A DNA stretch of 64,000 bases from assembly GCA_030248135.1 (NCBI GenBank), contig JASANC010004763.1, forward strand, positions 1 to 64,000. The letters are read 5' to 3'. Of the stretch, positions 51,671 to 64,000 are shown one piece after another. The translations under genes and the position numbers were made by a program. Origin of the DNA: Theristus sp. LFF4_11 (Eukaryota > Nematoda > Chromadorea > Monhysterida > Xyalidae). Under the pieces are notes generated by a model. The model was not told the origin of the DNA and did no database searches. It saw only the letters and a list, made by a program, of their open reading frames with translations. Every line of letters begins with the position of its first letter. The first letter of the stretch is position 1.

Positions 51671-54600
51671 AATTTGTTAGTGCAGTTTAAAATTTTCATC
51701 ATGTAAGTGATAAAAATTGTTAACTTTAAAGTTAAAATAGTTTTTTTAGAAATTGCATTTACTTCTGCTGGATATCGTTCGTAATGCAAGGCACTTTGAC
51801 TTGACATTTCGGATGGCGGCCACGGCACCGAAGGACGTTGAATGATTTCCTGCAAACGAACAAATCACAATCAGAACAGCACACGTACGCGGTGATAAAG
51901 CCGGTAGAGAACAGCCGTAACTGCAAGCAGATAAAAAAAGCTGCCTCGTATACCGGCAGAACGGGGAATGTAGAGAGTTGAGCGACCAGTGAGGACGAGC
52001 GAACTGCGGCTGGTCTTATGATGTTCGGGGCAGCAGTGACCGCGGCGGCAGTGTTCATGTTGTTGTTGTTGTGATGCTGTGTTGGCACTGGCAATGGCAC
52101 GCTGCTGATGTGCACGTTAGAGCGAGTGGGCGTCCATGGAACCATGGGTGGTGGCGGCGCTGGCGCTGCTTGAGCATGGTGATGATACGCCGTTGATGCA
52201 AGCTGATGTGACTGCTGATGGTGCACTTGGTATTGCACAGCCGTTGATGAGCTTGTGCTCTGCACCACTTGAGCGCTGCAGTGTTGTGACGACGGCTGAA
52301 AACGTCAAAAACTAACAATTAGTGCACCAATTTGAACTATTCTTCTCAGTGCATACAGTGATAACAGCGACTTTTCACAAAGCCGACAAGAAAGCAGCAA
52401 CAAACTGGAGAATGCAAAAAGAAAAATCAGCAAACCATCGGCTGATGGCTTGATGGAATGGCAGTTTGCGAGAACGCCGGTTGTGGCGGTGGCGGAGGCA
52501 GCGGCGGTGGAAGCGCAGCGGACGCGGACTGATGTTGTTGGGCGTGATGTTGCGGGAGTGCAGCGGAGTGCGGCACTGGCACCGGCGCAGTTGTGGGCAT
52601 CGACGCTGGACGACAGAGCTGTTTGCTGGCCGTCGGCGCACTGATCGAGTCGTCGGACGGCGCCGCCGTCGTGCTCGACAGTCTGCACAGAGCAACAAGG
52701 TACATTTTGTATGACCTATTTTTATAAACGTGTCCCACTGAAATGACGTCATGTGCCGCCAAAACATGCGCTTGCCGTTCACTGCAAACCAGACTTTCCG
52801 TTTAGCCGATTTCTTCCCGTAAACAAATGGTGAATGTCAAATCAGGTCACACCAAACTGACATTTTAGTGCCTGTACTCTGACAAACGGGCGTTTTTAAA
52901 GCAAATGACGTCATTTTAGTTCGGACAGTTTGAATAAATCCCCAATAATACAGCTGTCAACCCCGCTGAGAACGTCTATTGAACAAGTTACTGAACTCAT
53001 ACTAACAAATGGAACTACAATCCACTGGCAGCTGAGCAAAATTGAGAAGCATGTCAAAGCAACATGGAAACACTTGAGCAGTGGGGAATGAAGGAATGAA
53101 GAAATAAAGGGATTCAGCCTCATAAACTTTGTTCACAAAATAAACATGCCACGATGACCAACCTTCGTTTCCACGTCTCTTTGTATTCCCGTTCCCAGTT
53201 TTTCGTGTGCTTGTGCAATGCCTCGCGCGTCAGCGGCACTGTCTGCAGCTCATAAGCGCTATGGGACCTAGAAACGTTGCTAATTTTGCGTTGAGTCGTT
53301 TTTTTTTTCAAAATACCGTAAGTCTTGAATGTGAGGTCTCCATATAAATTTGGAAATCAAAAACTTGTGAAAAACGTGGAATTTTGTGTGCCTTATAAGT
53401 GGGAGGAGGTCTTATAAAGTGAAGATTAGGAAGTCCGGGCCTTATAAACGGGGTGTGGGATTTCGACCGAGTCAAAATTTCCAATGCCGTAGTGACACTC
53501 CGCCCACTTTTGGGTGGGGGTCTTATAAGTGGGAAGAATCTGATATGCAAGACTTTATGGTAACTGGAAAAAATACAAAAAGTTCAAAACGTATATTGGC
53601 TCGCACCGATGCACACTGCTGACGGCAGCTGGCGTTTCCTCGTTCGGCGATGTGGCGTGCTGTCGATTGACGACTTTCGCCGGTGGCGGCAGCGACGGTG
53701 ACGGCGGCGCTCTGCTGCCAGCTGGCCGCGCTTGACTCGTCGGCGTTTTTCTGATGGTGCCAGCCGGCTGTTGCGGCTCGGACGAGCGCGTGCTCGTTGG
53801 CGTGTCGGTTGGCGCGTTCGGCTGCGTCGTTTGCGGTTGACCGGGCGCTGTTGGCACTGGCAGGCCAGCGCACTGGACACCCTGCTGAGCGGCCGACAGC
53901 ATTCGACTGACGTACTCGTAGCAGTTGATCTGCGAGTACGAGAGGTTGCCGCCGCTGGAGGCGGTCGACTCCGGCGACGAGCCCATCTGAGCGTCCTTCA
54001 GGTTGACAATCAACTGCTGTTGCTGTTGCTGATGTTGCTTGCTGTGCTGTCGCTCCTTGTGACCGCCGGCTCGAGTCTCCTTCGCCAACTGGCTGCTGTT
54101 GTGTGCCGGGCGAATCTTGGAGAGCGGCTGTGTGTCGCTGGCGGATGCAGCCAGCATGAGACTGCTGGTGAGCATCGGTGACGACGGTGGCGCCTGGCGA
54201 CTGAGCATGGATGCTGCTGAGTGACGAGTGCGATCGTGTAGACCACCTCGACCGGGCATCGCCTGCAAGGATTGCTTTGTGTTTCCACATTGTGTTGCAG
54301 TGTTCCTGATTTGTTGTTGTTGTTGTTGTTGTCTTGTGTTGTTCCTGTCCTTGTTTTGTCACGTTCAGGACTCGTTTTATTCTCATTCTCACTTTTCATT
54401 TTCACTTTCAGTTTTGCATTAGCGTTTTACTACAAAAAATGTAAAATGTGTACCTTGTTAGCAACCATCGATTCCACGATCCCATCAACAAACGCGCCCA
54501 GGTTTGACGGTGTACCGAGTGATGTTGGTTGTCCAGAGTGGCTGGTGCGTTTGATTGGAACAACCTGTGCACAAGGCATTGTACCCACAAAAATACCACA

Positions 54601-57600
54601 AATCTTACCAAAAACAGTTTTATATATTTTGAACATTCACTGAAAGACGATACTAATTGACTACCCATAATGCATGCCACTTGCGCGTTTGCTACTGACT
54701 TTGGTGCTGCTAAAATTGCGATCACATCTCATCAGATTCATTTTAGTAGCACGCTCAGTAGCACCGGTTTTTCATTGTCTGCGGCTCATGCCCGCGCGAC
54801 GGTCTGTGGTACCGATGTGCGCAGCCCTCAAACCGGTGTGCAGCCAGCAAGAACAAATTTTGCGAACTTTGGCTTCATTGCACCGGCTGCCTTGCAAATG
54901 GTACACAGCCGTCAAACCAGTGTCGCCAAAATGCCACCGCATAAACTGCTTGCGGGCTGTACACCGGTTTTGGTGCGCCACACGGTCGCGCGGGCATATG
55001 CCGCGGCTGCTCCGGTGCCAACCTGCGCAAACAACGAGCTGATGTCGCGCTGCAGTTTGCGTCGTTCGTCCGCCGTCAGCACGGCCGCCGGTTGCGGCGA
55101 CGGCGCCGTGCGTCTCGACTGCGACGCGAACACGTCCTCGAGCGGCGGTCGACCGAGCAGACGATGCTGGCCGACGATCGCGTCGATACGCCGCGTGAAC
55201 GGATTCACGCACGGCGCCCAGTCGGTGCGCAGGTGCACGAATTCGCCGTTCGCGCACAACGCGCGCCAGTCGCACTGACGGACGCCGCCGTCGAGCACTG
55301 CGCTCGTGTGGAACAGTTGTTATAAAAATGATGAAATAAAAAACGTAAAACGTCCTATCTCCACTGAAACTTTGCTTGTGAAAGACGTGTTCTTTATGAC
55401 TTTCGCGCAATGGTTTTTCTTTGTCCAGTGATCCATTTATTGTACCTTTGGCCAGTGCCCTCGTCAGCGTCTCAGCGTCGTTGCGATGAACGAACTCAAA
55501 GAAATCGCGTCGATTGAGATCTTGCGGTAAAAAGCCAGTGTGCGCGATCAGGCTAAAAGACAGATTCGTATAGTTTCGGTCAGCTTTTAAAGACCACAAT
55601 GATATTGAGACGACAATTCAACATGAAGTGCAACATTTTTTCAGAGCTACCTAGTTGGAGAAAATTCGTTTTTAGCAGTGTTTTCAGCTCGCAATGGTTG
55701 GCCAGAGGTCATTTACGAGTGGTAAGCCAATAAAATGTTGAACTGTTGCCCGATTTTTTTGTGTTAAAACTAAAAAGCGTACTTTTGACTAAACGCAGAG
55801 ATTCTCAGAAATCTACACAGTTTCGTGTAGAAGCGGCTATCGCGGATAACTGGTTGAGACGGATCTGCAAAATAGCGTGCATTAAAGCCGTTGATTGTTT
55901 GAGAAGTACAAAAAACCAAGAAAACTGTTCAATTGTTGCCAAGCTGAGTGTCACCTGTGCTGTATGCGGAATACACCGGATATAGCTGAGCCCTAACCGA
56001 GCTCAAGTCATTGTTGCTGTTGTTGTTGTTGCTGTTGTTGTTGTTGTTGTTGTCTTCTTCGCCATACACTGGCTCCAGTTCGATTCGAACCGCACGGAAT
56101 GCTGGTTTTGTTGAAGCTCTGCCCACGCAATAAAAACACTTGTTCAAAAAGGTAAAAGTTTTAAAAGTTCAAAGTTCATGGGTAAATTTAAAAAATTTTG
56201 TTTGAACATCAAAGCACACACCGAATTCTGCAGTAGACTGTGGTTGAGCGGCCATGTGCAGCACCGTCTTTCACGATTTGTTGATCGCGTTCTTCGACTA
56301 GCTCTACCAACGGCGAGCCAACGGCAATCTGAAAATTTGCGAAATCTAAAAATATGAGAAAGAATGTGACTTGTATTGAAAGCAATTTCGTTTCAAAGAA
56401 CTGACACAATACGTAATCACTGCAAAAAATCTAACCTGGTGTAAATCGTTGATCGAAGCAGCACAATGCAACACCTGCAGCACGTTCGTCGAGTGCGCGT
56501 CCAGCAGCAGTGTGCTCAATGGTGACGTTGACGTTGTGCAACAGTGATCACCATCGCCGTCACCATCACCAGCGGCGTTCGGCGGCTGCTGATGCTCATG
56601 CTCTCCGGTGACAATGCTGTCGGCGACCAAGGCGAAATCACGCACCGGCATCGGCGAAACTGCGGAAATCCACGGATCGGCCGGCAGTGCATTTGCCTGC
56701 AGCCAGCTGATTGTCTGGAAAACATGAAATATTTGATACTCGAAAACCGAACTACGGATTGAAAATTTCTGAACTACTATGTATGTATTTATTGAAACGC
56801 CAAAAAAAAACGTTCAGCACTCCGTTAAACGTTTTCACGTTTCAGACACGAATGATCTTTCGAGACACAATCGCGTTGCATGCAAACATATTGGCCTTGT
56901 CCAGGCTCGCACGTTTCAACAATTTTAAATGAAAACTATCATGTTCAAAGTTAAAAAAACTGAAGGTAAATGAGCAGGTAAAACATGAACTTTTTTCTAG
57001 TTAGTAGATGTCTGATACAGAGAATTGTCGTTGCAAAGAAAGAAGACTTTAGAGTCGCAAAAGCCTTGAAACTTTGTATCGCATACCGTATACGCTTCAC
57101 GAAACGCAACACTTCAATACGCAAGCGGAAAGTATCTATAAAAACTGCACGAAAGTGAGCAGCAAGAAAAAACTTGAGTGGCACGTTATTTATCCAAAGA
57201 AAGATAGATGATCAAGATTTTTTTCAAGGATCATCAAAAACAGTTTCTGCGCTTGCGTGAGCGCGTGTCAACTCCGAACGGTCAGCACTGCGAGAATGTT
57301 GACAGCGCAACACACGCTGTAATTTGTAAATGCGGTAAATGAACACTGTAAAAATGAACTGATGATAACGACGATTGCTGTATATATCACAGTGTATTAT
57401 TATGCGTTGGAGAACCTTTCTTTCTGATTAGATATTAGCTATTTAATGATTAAAAGCGATCATCACTTGAACGACGGCATACTACGTAACTTACAGTTTC
57501 CATTTAACACGGGTTTCAAAACAAAATTTTCAAACTACTGTTCTAAATAGCCACATGTGGATTTTCGGCGAAAATTTGAAACCAATTATCAGATACATGA

Positions 57601-57793
57601 GGAATAAGCGACAGAACTTTTACGATGTTTAGCGTGTAGTGGAACAGCATCAATTTTTTCTTGCGTTTTTATCTTTTACCTTCTGGAGAGCGTCGACGCT
57701 ACCGACAGTCTCGGACGGACAGCGGGCAGCGACCAATCGCTTCAGTTGCTTCAAACATTCTTGCAGCTTTTTCTTTTTTGCTTGTTTGTCCAT
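51619..57793 (-). CDS. lin-42: PERIOD/LIN-42-like protein (HLH-like, two PAS regions, SYQ and LT motifs)
   Basis: About 922 residues from 12 exons: 57793(acceptor 57796)-57680, 56714-56436, 56328-56222, 56118-55955, 55583-55446, 55297-55023, 54564-54454, 54262-53607, 53267-53163, 52682-52436, 52295-51954, 51849-51619; phases agree throughout. The start has a basic HLH-like helix (MDKQAKKKKLQECLKQL). PAS-A runs from VRDFALVADSIVTGE to VYCRIR, PAS-B has GFLPQDLNRRDFFEFVHRND, then the PER-type NGEFVHLRTDW...CVNPFTRRIDAIVGQH and LEDVF. Downstream are SYSQINCYEYVSRML (SYQ-type) and TVPLTREALHKHTKNWER (LT-type), then Gln/Pro/His-rich tails. In nematodes LIN-42 controls developmental timing and the moulting cycle. 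The HLH exon may be preceded by a further 5' exon. Exon 4 has an Asn run from (GTT)n. Confidence 0.86.
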
Positions 57794-57799
57794 CCGCTG

Positions 57800-58717
57800 A
57801 AAAAAATTGTTCGCCCAATGTAAAGGAATAAAAGTTGGAGAACCGAAAATCGCAATCAAAATCGTAAACTCGAAAGTCATCGCTGAGAAAACTGTTGCTA
57901 AACTTGCTACTAAATAAAAATACTACTAAAAGGAACCTACTGAACTCAGAATTTTAGTGTAGCAACTTAAACGTTGAAAAACTCGCAGCAATGATTCCTC
58001 CAGTGATTCCTGAATATTTACACATGTACCTGCAAAATGTCGACGATTCCAAGTTATGGGCGTCAGCAACGATCCACGCATAAATGACGTCTCGTTATAA
58101 ACTCCAAAGGGGTAAGAAGATCGCAGGCATCAAGCGGACGAACAGAAAAAAGTGGCAACACGCACTTTGAAAATGACTGACACAACGAGGAATCTGGCTC
58201 ATGTGGCCTGCGATGAAGCTTCAATGTAGACTGGCGGGCAGCTTTCAAATAAAATATGAATGACAGAGTATGAAATGCGGCGAGCGCAGTGGAATGTCTC
58301 TGTTCTAATAGTTGCTGCGTTCTGCTTGCTTATCGCTTCCGTGTAGCACACACACGCAGGGCAGCCAGCAATAAATGACGACAAAAAGAATCAGGTGCCG
58401 TCTGTGTCCGTGCGCTGTTCTGATTAGTACAGGAGGAGCATTGATATTATTTGCGTTTCGACGTGTGTTTCTCGTTGTGTTCGATGGGTTTTGATAACGA
58501 TTATTATGGATGTGATAATAGCGAAAATGACAACATACGACGACGTAGTACGCGCGGTCGTATGGTGATAAGTCGACGGCGGCAGGGGCGCTCCGACAAT
58601 GACCCACGGCCTAGCACCACAACTGACACAGGCGACAATGTTCACTCACACATACGACTTGCGCCTGCGTCTGTTCGCGCATTGTTCTACGGCACGTACG
58701 CGCACACTGCACATGAG

Positions 58718-58748
<31 letters not shown>

Positions 58749-59133
58749 CTCATCCGTGTTCACACTACGGGTGAATATTACGCACACAGTGATATGTGTG
58801 TTTGTCGATATTACGCGATTGTTGTGCGCGTTACATGCAGTGTACGCAAGACGCCCAGTGTTGTTGTTTGTTTCGCGCGCCAACATACACGCAGCGTATG
58901 TCGAACGCCATTTTCCATCAGGACGCAGCGTAGCACACACGTACCACCCTGGTACGACTGCGTGCGTGCGCGCGCCCCCCGCCAGTGTTGTTTGATTATT
59001 ATAGTTCGATTTACACCGCACAAATGCACAGCCGTGTCTATCACAGCGGCGGCTGCGCGAACTGACCAAAACACGGAACAATGCATGCGTTCGCGAACAC
59101 TGTCGCTGTTGTCGTTGTTGTTGTTGTTGTTGC

Positions 59134-59168
<35 letters not shown>

Positions 59169-60205
59169 TTGCGCTCGAGTGCAGCGCGTGTGTGCCAAAA
59201 CGCTTGTCACAACACAACACACACATTTGGTGCACAGCCGCCGCCGCCGCACCAACAACGGTGCGATATTTATACGCGCAATATTTTGTTGCTCGTTGAA
59301 ATTTCCGCAGACACACGACACAACAACATACAGTCTCTCGTTGTTGCGTAAACAATGAGGACACTAAGAGTTTGTTTGTTATTTCTGAAATGTTTATGTT
59401 TTTTTTGATAACACAAGAAGGGATGTGTGTCGAAAATTGCTTTTAATCAAGAACCAGCAGTTGTACTAAGATCCACAACACTTCTTGCGACAATTAACGA
59501 TGGATGTGAAATTCTGCGAAACAGTGCAGTTACACGTAGTTCATCATAAAAAAATAAATTTTGGTTTTTATTTGACGTGTTACGGTTCAACTCAAAACTG
59601 ATCATCCGTGTGATGAAACAAGGATCAACGACAGTTTAGTTTTCAATGTGAGAAAAATTGAACGTTTTCAAACGCCAGATTCATTTGAGTGTCACGAGTG
59701 CCCACATCTCTGTGTTTTGTTTTGGTTTGTGTGATACATTAAAATTTTTTTAAACCAAAACATTTATTGAGACGAGAGATTGTGCATGCACAACACTTCA
59801 CCACATCAACCACCACACTGTACCTGCTGTGGTTAGTTAGTTGCTTACAGCTCCACCACTTAATCGCGTTCGTAAAACACAAAACGAAATTTGTGAATAT
59901 CAAGACTGTGCCTTTACAGGAACCAACCAACGAGAACGGCAAACGCGAGATGGTGGCCACACGTGGTCTATGTCCATGTCCACTGCAAGGACTGGTAGTC
60001 AGTGGCACCTGGTCGGATATGTCGTCAGTCGTGGTGACACCTGCTCTTGTTATGTCGACAGCAGTTATAAAACGGCGTGCCAGAATTCGCTTCGAGTAAC
60101 TTTACTTTTTTCATTCCACATCCTTCACCCGATACAACCAAGACCACACCAGACCACCAGCACTATATTCCAACAGCAACCAGCGCGATACATTCTGTGA
60201 TCATC
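57800..60205. other. Intergenic with CA and GTT microsatellites
   Basis: This is probably the 5' region of the lin-42-like gene and, at the right, of the kinase gene. (CA)n at ~58717-58745 and (GTT/GTC)n at ~59099-59167 create long glutamine- or threonine-run frames on both strands, which I treat as artefacts. No exon is supported. Confidence 0.5.
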
Positions 60206-62383
60206 ATGTCCGCATATTTGATGGCACATGACCGCACCAACGGCGAGGACGAGACGGTCGCTGCAGCAGCAGACGATCACCACTACCAGCGAGTGCTGCG
60301 GCCGGACGACGTGCGTGCGGTGCAACAGGCGGTCGTGCAGAATCACCATCACCATCACCATCACCACTGTCATCATCAGCCGGCAGCCGTCAACAACAAG
60401 GAGTGCATGACCGCGCCGATGTTGCACGTCGGCGAAACGCTCGCTGTTCGTTTTTTTTGTGCTCGCCAGGTTTCTGGCATTTCAGTTTCGCCACGTGAAA
60501 ATGCTGAAACGCCGAGCAGAATTACAGAAACAGAACGACGAAACTAAAAGAAAGGCAAACTCGCAGGCTCGGTGGCTGGTCGATCGTCAATTGACCGAGG
60601 GTGGCTTTGGCCAAATATTCGTTGCGATCGATCAGAACGAACCGGAGAACAACGTGGTCGCCATCAAGGCCGAGTCCATACGTGCGCCCATGAAAATGCT
60701 GGACATTGAAAAGACCTGTCTCGAACATTTGAACGGCAGTCGCTCCGCCCATTTCCTGCGATACTTTGGCAGTGGTCGAATAGAGAATCGGGTACATCTC
60801 TGGATAATACTAATATTTCCAGTCGATAAAATTAAGCAGGGTTATGGACAAGTTCTGAAACAAACACACGCAATTCTTGCCGTTAAAGCATTTTAGTCTG
60901 GTACGCTGATTGACTAGCAGTTTGGTTGGGCAGGACCTACAAAACAATCAATCAGTTCTTTTCAAAAACAACCAATCGCACTCACGACTTACAGTTAAAC
61001 TTCAGTTCAAAGTTCGAATATTGTTATTTAGTTAATTGATTTTAACTTTTCGCGCCCCCCGGTTCGTTCTAATTGTTCAATTATCTCTGCAGTGTACGTT
61101 CATCGTGATGGAACTGGGCGGGCGAAATTTGCGCGAATTGAAGAAATCCACTGAACGGGACAAGTTTTCAGCGAGCACCAGCGCGCGCATCAACGTCCAG
61201 CTGCTCGAGGCTGTCTGGACGCTGCATTCGCACGGTTGGCTGCATCGCGACATCAAGCCGAGCAACTTCTGTCTTGCGCCGCAACAAACGAATATCATCT
61301 GCCTGATTGATTTCGGCAAGTTTCTGCGTGCGCAAAACGCCGAGTCCCTTTGTGACCACCGTATTGGTCGTCGGAACCAGACTGCAAGGTTTCTGATTCC
61401 ACGTTCTCGGGTTCGGTGATGTTTTTACTCAGAGGCAGAATACAAGATCCGTTCTGCGTAAAAACGTTTTCGACCATTGTCTGGTGCTGGTGTCGATCGA
61501 ACCGACCAGGTTAGCGGGCACGCGGGGTTCGCGTGCATCTGTACCGCCGAGTGAAACTACAAACTACAACTATACTTTGGAGTTTTCATCAGTGAAACTG
61601 TGATGTGATCGCTCTGTCCAGGTCTCGCGCGCCGATACGTGGACAGCCGGGGTCACGTGCTGCCGCCGCGCGCCGCGATCGGCTTCCACGGCACCGGCCG
61701 CTACGCGAGCATGAACACGCACGAACACCGCGACATGGGCAGACTCGACGATCTCTGGCCGATTCTCTACATATTCATCGAAAATGTCAACGGTGTGCAC
61801 TTTTGCGACGCCTACTGGTGCGCTGATGGTTTTCTATTCCGGTCACAGTGGTCTAGACTTCAAGTAGCGAGACAGTGGCGATTTAGTGCACTGGAGAACA
61901 ACGGATATCACAGGAAAAAGGATCACATATATCACGTGTGATTATGAAGGATATCACGTGTGAAAGGGTATCACGAAATAATTGCGATAATCGCTCACCA
62001 TTAATTCTAGGCCGCGGTATCGCGTCTCAAAACAGCGACCAACTTGTCGATTGTCTGTGCACATTTCAGGACAGCTGCCGTGGCGGCACGTCGCCGACAA
62101 ACGTGAGTTGCTGCGGCACAAGAAAACCGTGGACATGCGACGTCTGATCGGCCAGTTCCAGAGCGCCCAGTACATGTACACGCAGCTGTTGCAGTTCGAC
62201 TTCGCCACGCAACCACAGTATTCTGTTGGCGCGCATTGACGCTCGCTTTCAGTTTGACGTTGAGCAGATCACTTGAATATAATCACCGTTGATTGACAGG
62301 TGATCATCGATCAATTTCGCAATGAGCTAGAGGCGATCGGCGGACGGTCGGGCGACCGATTCGACTGGGAACAACCGATTTGA
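60206..62383 (+). CDS. Casein-kinase-1-class protein kinase, tau-tubulin-kinase-like
   Basis: 392 residues from six exons: 60206-60445, 60486-60791, 61093-61315, 61622-61792, 62070-62224, 62300-62383; the sum is exactly whole codons. The N-terminus has a poly-His tract (NHHHHHHHHCHH). The catalytic domain carries the glycine loop LTEGGFGQIF, the lysine in NVVAIKAES, IVMELGGRNLRELKK, the loop HRDIKPSN, IDFGLARRYVD, GTGRYASMNTHEHRDMGRLDDLWP and GQLPWR, and ends FDWEQPI. YAS/T in place of APE and the LPWR motif place it with CK1/TTBK kinases, a group expanded in nematodes; it should be an active Ser/Thr kinase. The DFG codon is split by an intron with a GC donor (TTCG/GCAAGT). The first intron would be only 40 bp. 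Confidence 0.93.
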
Positions 62384-63021
62384 CAAACACAAATCAAAGC
62401 GCCTCATTGAACAAGACTAATTGTGTTCACCATCGCACTTGTTTCAGTTCACGCATCACGTTCCAACGCTGGTCCATGCTGTGATCCAACTCTCTAACCA
62501 ATCAATACTAGTCCTTGTGCCGTATAACATGTCATTGATCAATATTCTGACAGTGTACAGTTTGGTTATGAAATAAACATTGACGGAACTTTCCATTGCT
62601 GAGCCGAGTATTTTTTTATTGTAAAATTTATTTTATTGTAAAAGGTGCTGGTGGAGTATGTTGGTGGTCAATCTCTCCCGTACCAAAGTCCATCAATTGT
62701 TTAAGAAAACACGTATCGCTCTGGAAAAAGCAATTTTTTATGTTAAAAACGGCAAGAAAAGGACCTTGTGGCAAGGCAGTACTGGACAATGGAGCTACTA
62801 AAAACCGGATACTAAACCGCGGTTATCGCTTTAAAAAACGTCATGGTTGTACAAAAAAAGTAGCTCAGTTTTTTCATTTATAATGAATCTTTTTGCATCA
62901 AATGTCACATTTCATTTTTCAGTCACTGATTTTTTTTCACTTCAAACTGTTCTCCGCGAGACTGGTCTGGTAAAATACAAAAAGCCACTAACACTTTCAT
63001 CGTGCACTAATTCTCATCATC
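62384..63021. other. Short intergenic region
   Basis: It contains the kinase 3' UTR (AATAAA-like ATGAAATAAACATT at ~62568-62581) and the presumed promoter of the next gene. No other feature is seen. Confidence 0.5.
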
Positions 63022-63896
63022 ATGTCACGCCAATCGACCAAATCCCAGCAAACCCAATCACCCAAACAGAAACAGCGACGGCAGTACCGACGTTGGACAC
63101 CGGCGCCCGATTTCGTGGACACTGCTAATCGACCAATGCTGCGACCGAAACCATTGCAGTGTGTCACCAAAGTTGGTTGACGTTGTTGTTGTGTGTTGCA
63201 ATTAGAAGAATTTGATTTTTGATGGCAATCAAAACGACAGAGTTCTTATCAGTTGAGTTTTTTAATTGATTAAATTAAAAAAATTAAAAAAAAATTATAT
63301 TAAAAAAACTCGGGATTTTCACTTTTTTCCAAACCCTATTCGAACCCACGTCTCTGTTATGCCTGATCAGCGTCTTACACCGCTTGACCACCGAGAATCA
63401 CTTTTCCAAAGTCATTATCTCACTTTTGGGCTCTGATTCCGTGACGAATCAGTTGAAATCAAAGATGAATTTAATAAAAAAATCCCAAAAGGTCAAGCAC
63501 GTCACCGGCGGTCGCCGTCGGCTGCTCGTACGACACAAGTCGGCGTTGGTGCTGGTACGAGCCGGCTATGCGTCCGTCTACAAAATGCACACGGACAACA
63601 GTTCCGGCCGCAAGAACAGACAGGAATTACGATGGTGCTTCGACCTCGGCTGCGTGCCGATGTATTTCAAGAAACGTGAACAACGAATGAAACTGATTGA
63701 CGGAAACGAGTGGCAATTCAAGATACGCAAGGAGAACTTTGACGAGTGGCAGACGCGATTCATTGAGCATCGACATTACAGACAGGTCTGCTGTCGCTAT
63801 TTGCGATATCGTAGAATTATGACTAAGATATCGCAAACAGCGACCAAACACTTCGCGCGTGCTGAATTCATAGCGCACATGATCACTTTGACATAA
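63022..63896 (+). CDS. Unrecognised basic protein, possibly continuing beyond the window
   Basis: Exon 1 (63022-63171) starts with a Gln/Lys/Arg-rich stretch (MSRQSTKSQQTQSPKQKQRR) and ends at AAA/GTTGGT. Exon 2 (63492 onward) opens after AAAAG with VKHVTGGRRRLLVRHKSALV, phase-compatible. It continues with LRWCFDLGCVPMYFKKREQR and WQFKIRKENFDEWQTRF, then either a donor at 63785 (CAG/GTCTGC) or an in-frame stop at 63894-63896. Amino-acid composition looks coding. I do not recognise a family. The intron carries a tRNA-like sequence. Confidence 0.45.
63343..63412 (-). mobile_element. tRNA-like sequence (probable SINE head or tRNA pseudogene)
   Basis: On the minus strand an A box (TGGTCAAGCGG) and a B box (GGGTTCGAAT) are spaced as in a tRNA. 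I could not form a good anticodon stem or a full acceptor stem, so a working tRNA is unlikely. It lies in the intron of the last gene next to A-rich sequence. Confidence 0.5.
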
Positions 63897-64000
63897 CCAA
63901 ACTTGAATGTTAGCAATTTTGCGGGTTAGTTAAAAAATAATATTGTGGGACTGCGCTGCCGCGCGTCCCACGATTTAGAATATGACTAAAATATCGCAAA

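Noticed and set aside
58611..59351. Long open frames on both strands with Gln, Leu or Val runs
   Set aside because: They are produced by the (GTT)n and (CA)n microsatellites; there are no splice sites, domains or balanced composition.

Overview
This window looks like nuclear DNA of an invertebrate, most probably a nematode. Its genes are split by many short introns (several about 40-75 bp) alongside long, repeat-filled ones, with GT-AG and at least two apparent GC-AG splice pairs. The gene set also fits a nematode: a DUF229 sulfatase-like protein, an m-AAA mitochondrial protease, an FMRFamide-receptor-like GPCR, an ammonium transporter, a divergent ionotropic glutamate receptor, a PERIOD/LIN-42-like protein and a tau-tubulin/casein-kinase-1-type kinase. 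The phylum is inferred from these families; I cannot name a species. All exon models were assembled by hand from reading frame, splice phase and family motifs.

Layout. 0-1.1 kb: miniature inverted-repeat elements. 1.15-5.9 kb (+): DUF229 gene. 6.1-13.9 kb (-): AFG3L2-type m-AAA protease, about 17 exons, with introns full of minisatellites, SINEs and foldback DNA. 14-16.6 kb: foldback elements with GC-rich repeated arms. 16.6-18.0 kb (+): small membrane protein with a Cys-rich and then a proline-rich region. 18.4-20.0 kb (-): Golgi-type sulfotransferase. 20.6-23.0 kb (-): peptide GPCR. 23-27 kb: two weak gene candidates, otherwise unassigned. 27.0-32.2 kb (-): ammonium transporter, 12 exons. 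32.2-42.4 kb: a dense nest of transposon-like elements with very long poly-G/poly-C runs. 43.8-50.6 kb (-): ionotropic-receptor gene whose 4.2 kb intron holds a 149-bp satellite and two long inverted-repeat elements. 51.6-57.8 kb (-): lin-42/period-like gene. 58-60 kb: CA and GTT microsatellites. 60.2-62.4 kb (+): protein kinase. 63.0 kb to the end (+): unrecognised gene, perhaps running off the window.

The genes do not form a pathway or operon; they are independent housekeeping, signalling and transport genes. The most unusual content is the repeat biology. Two transposon families carry 8-bp target-site duplications that can be proved from empty sites inside this same window, one nested in the other. 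There are foldback elements whose arms are short tandem arrays, at least three tRNA-derived SINE types, one of them nested inside an inverted-repeat element, and a minisatellite that appears to have amplified a 5' splice site.
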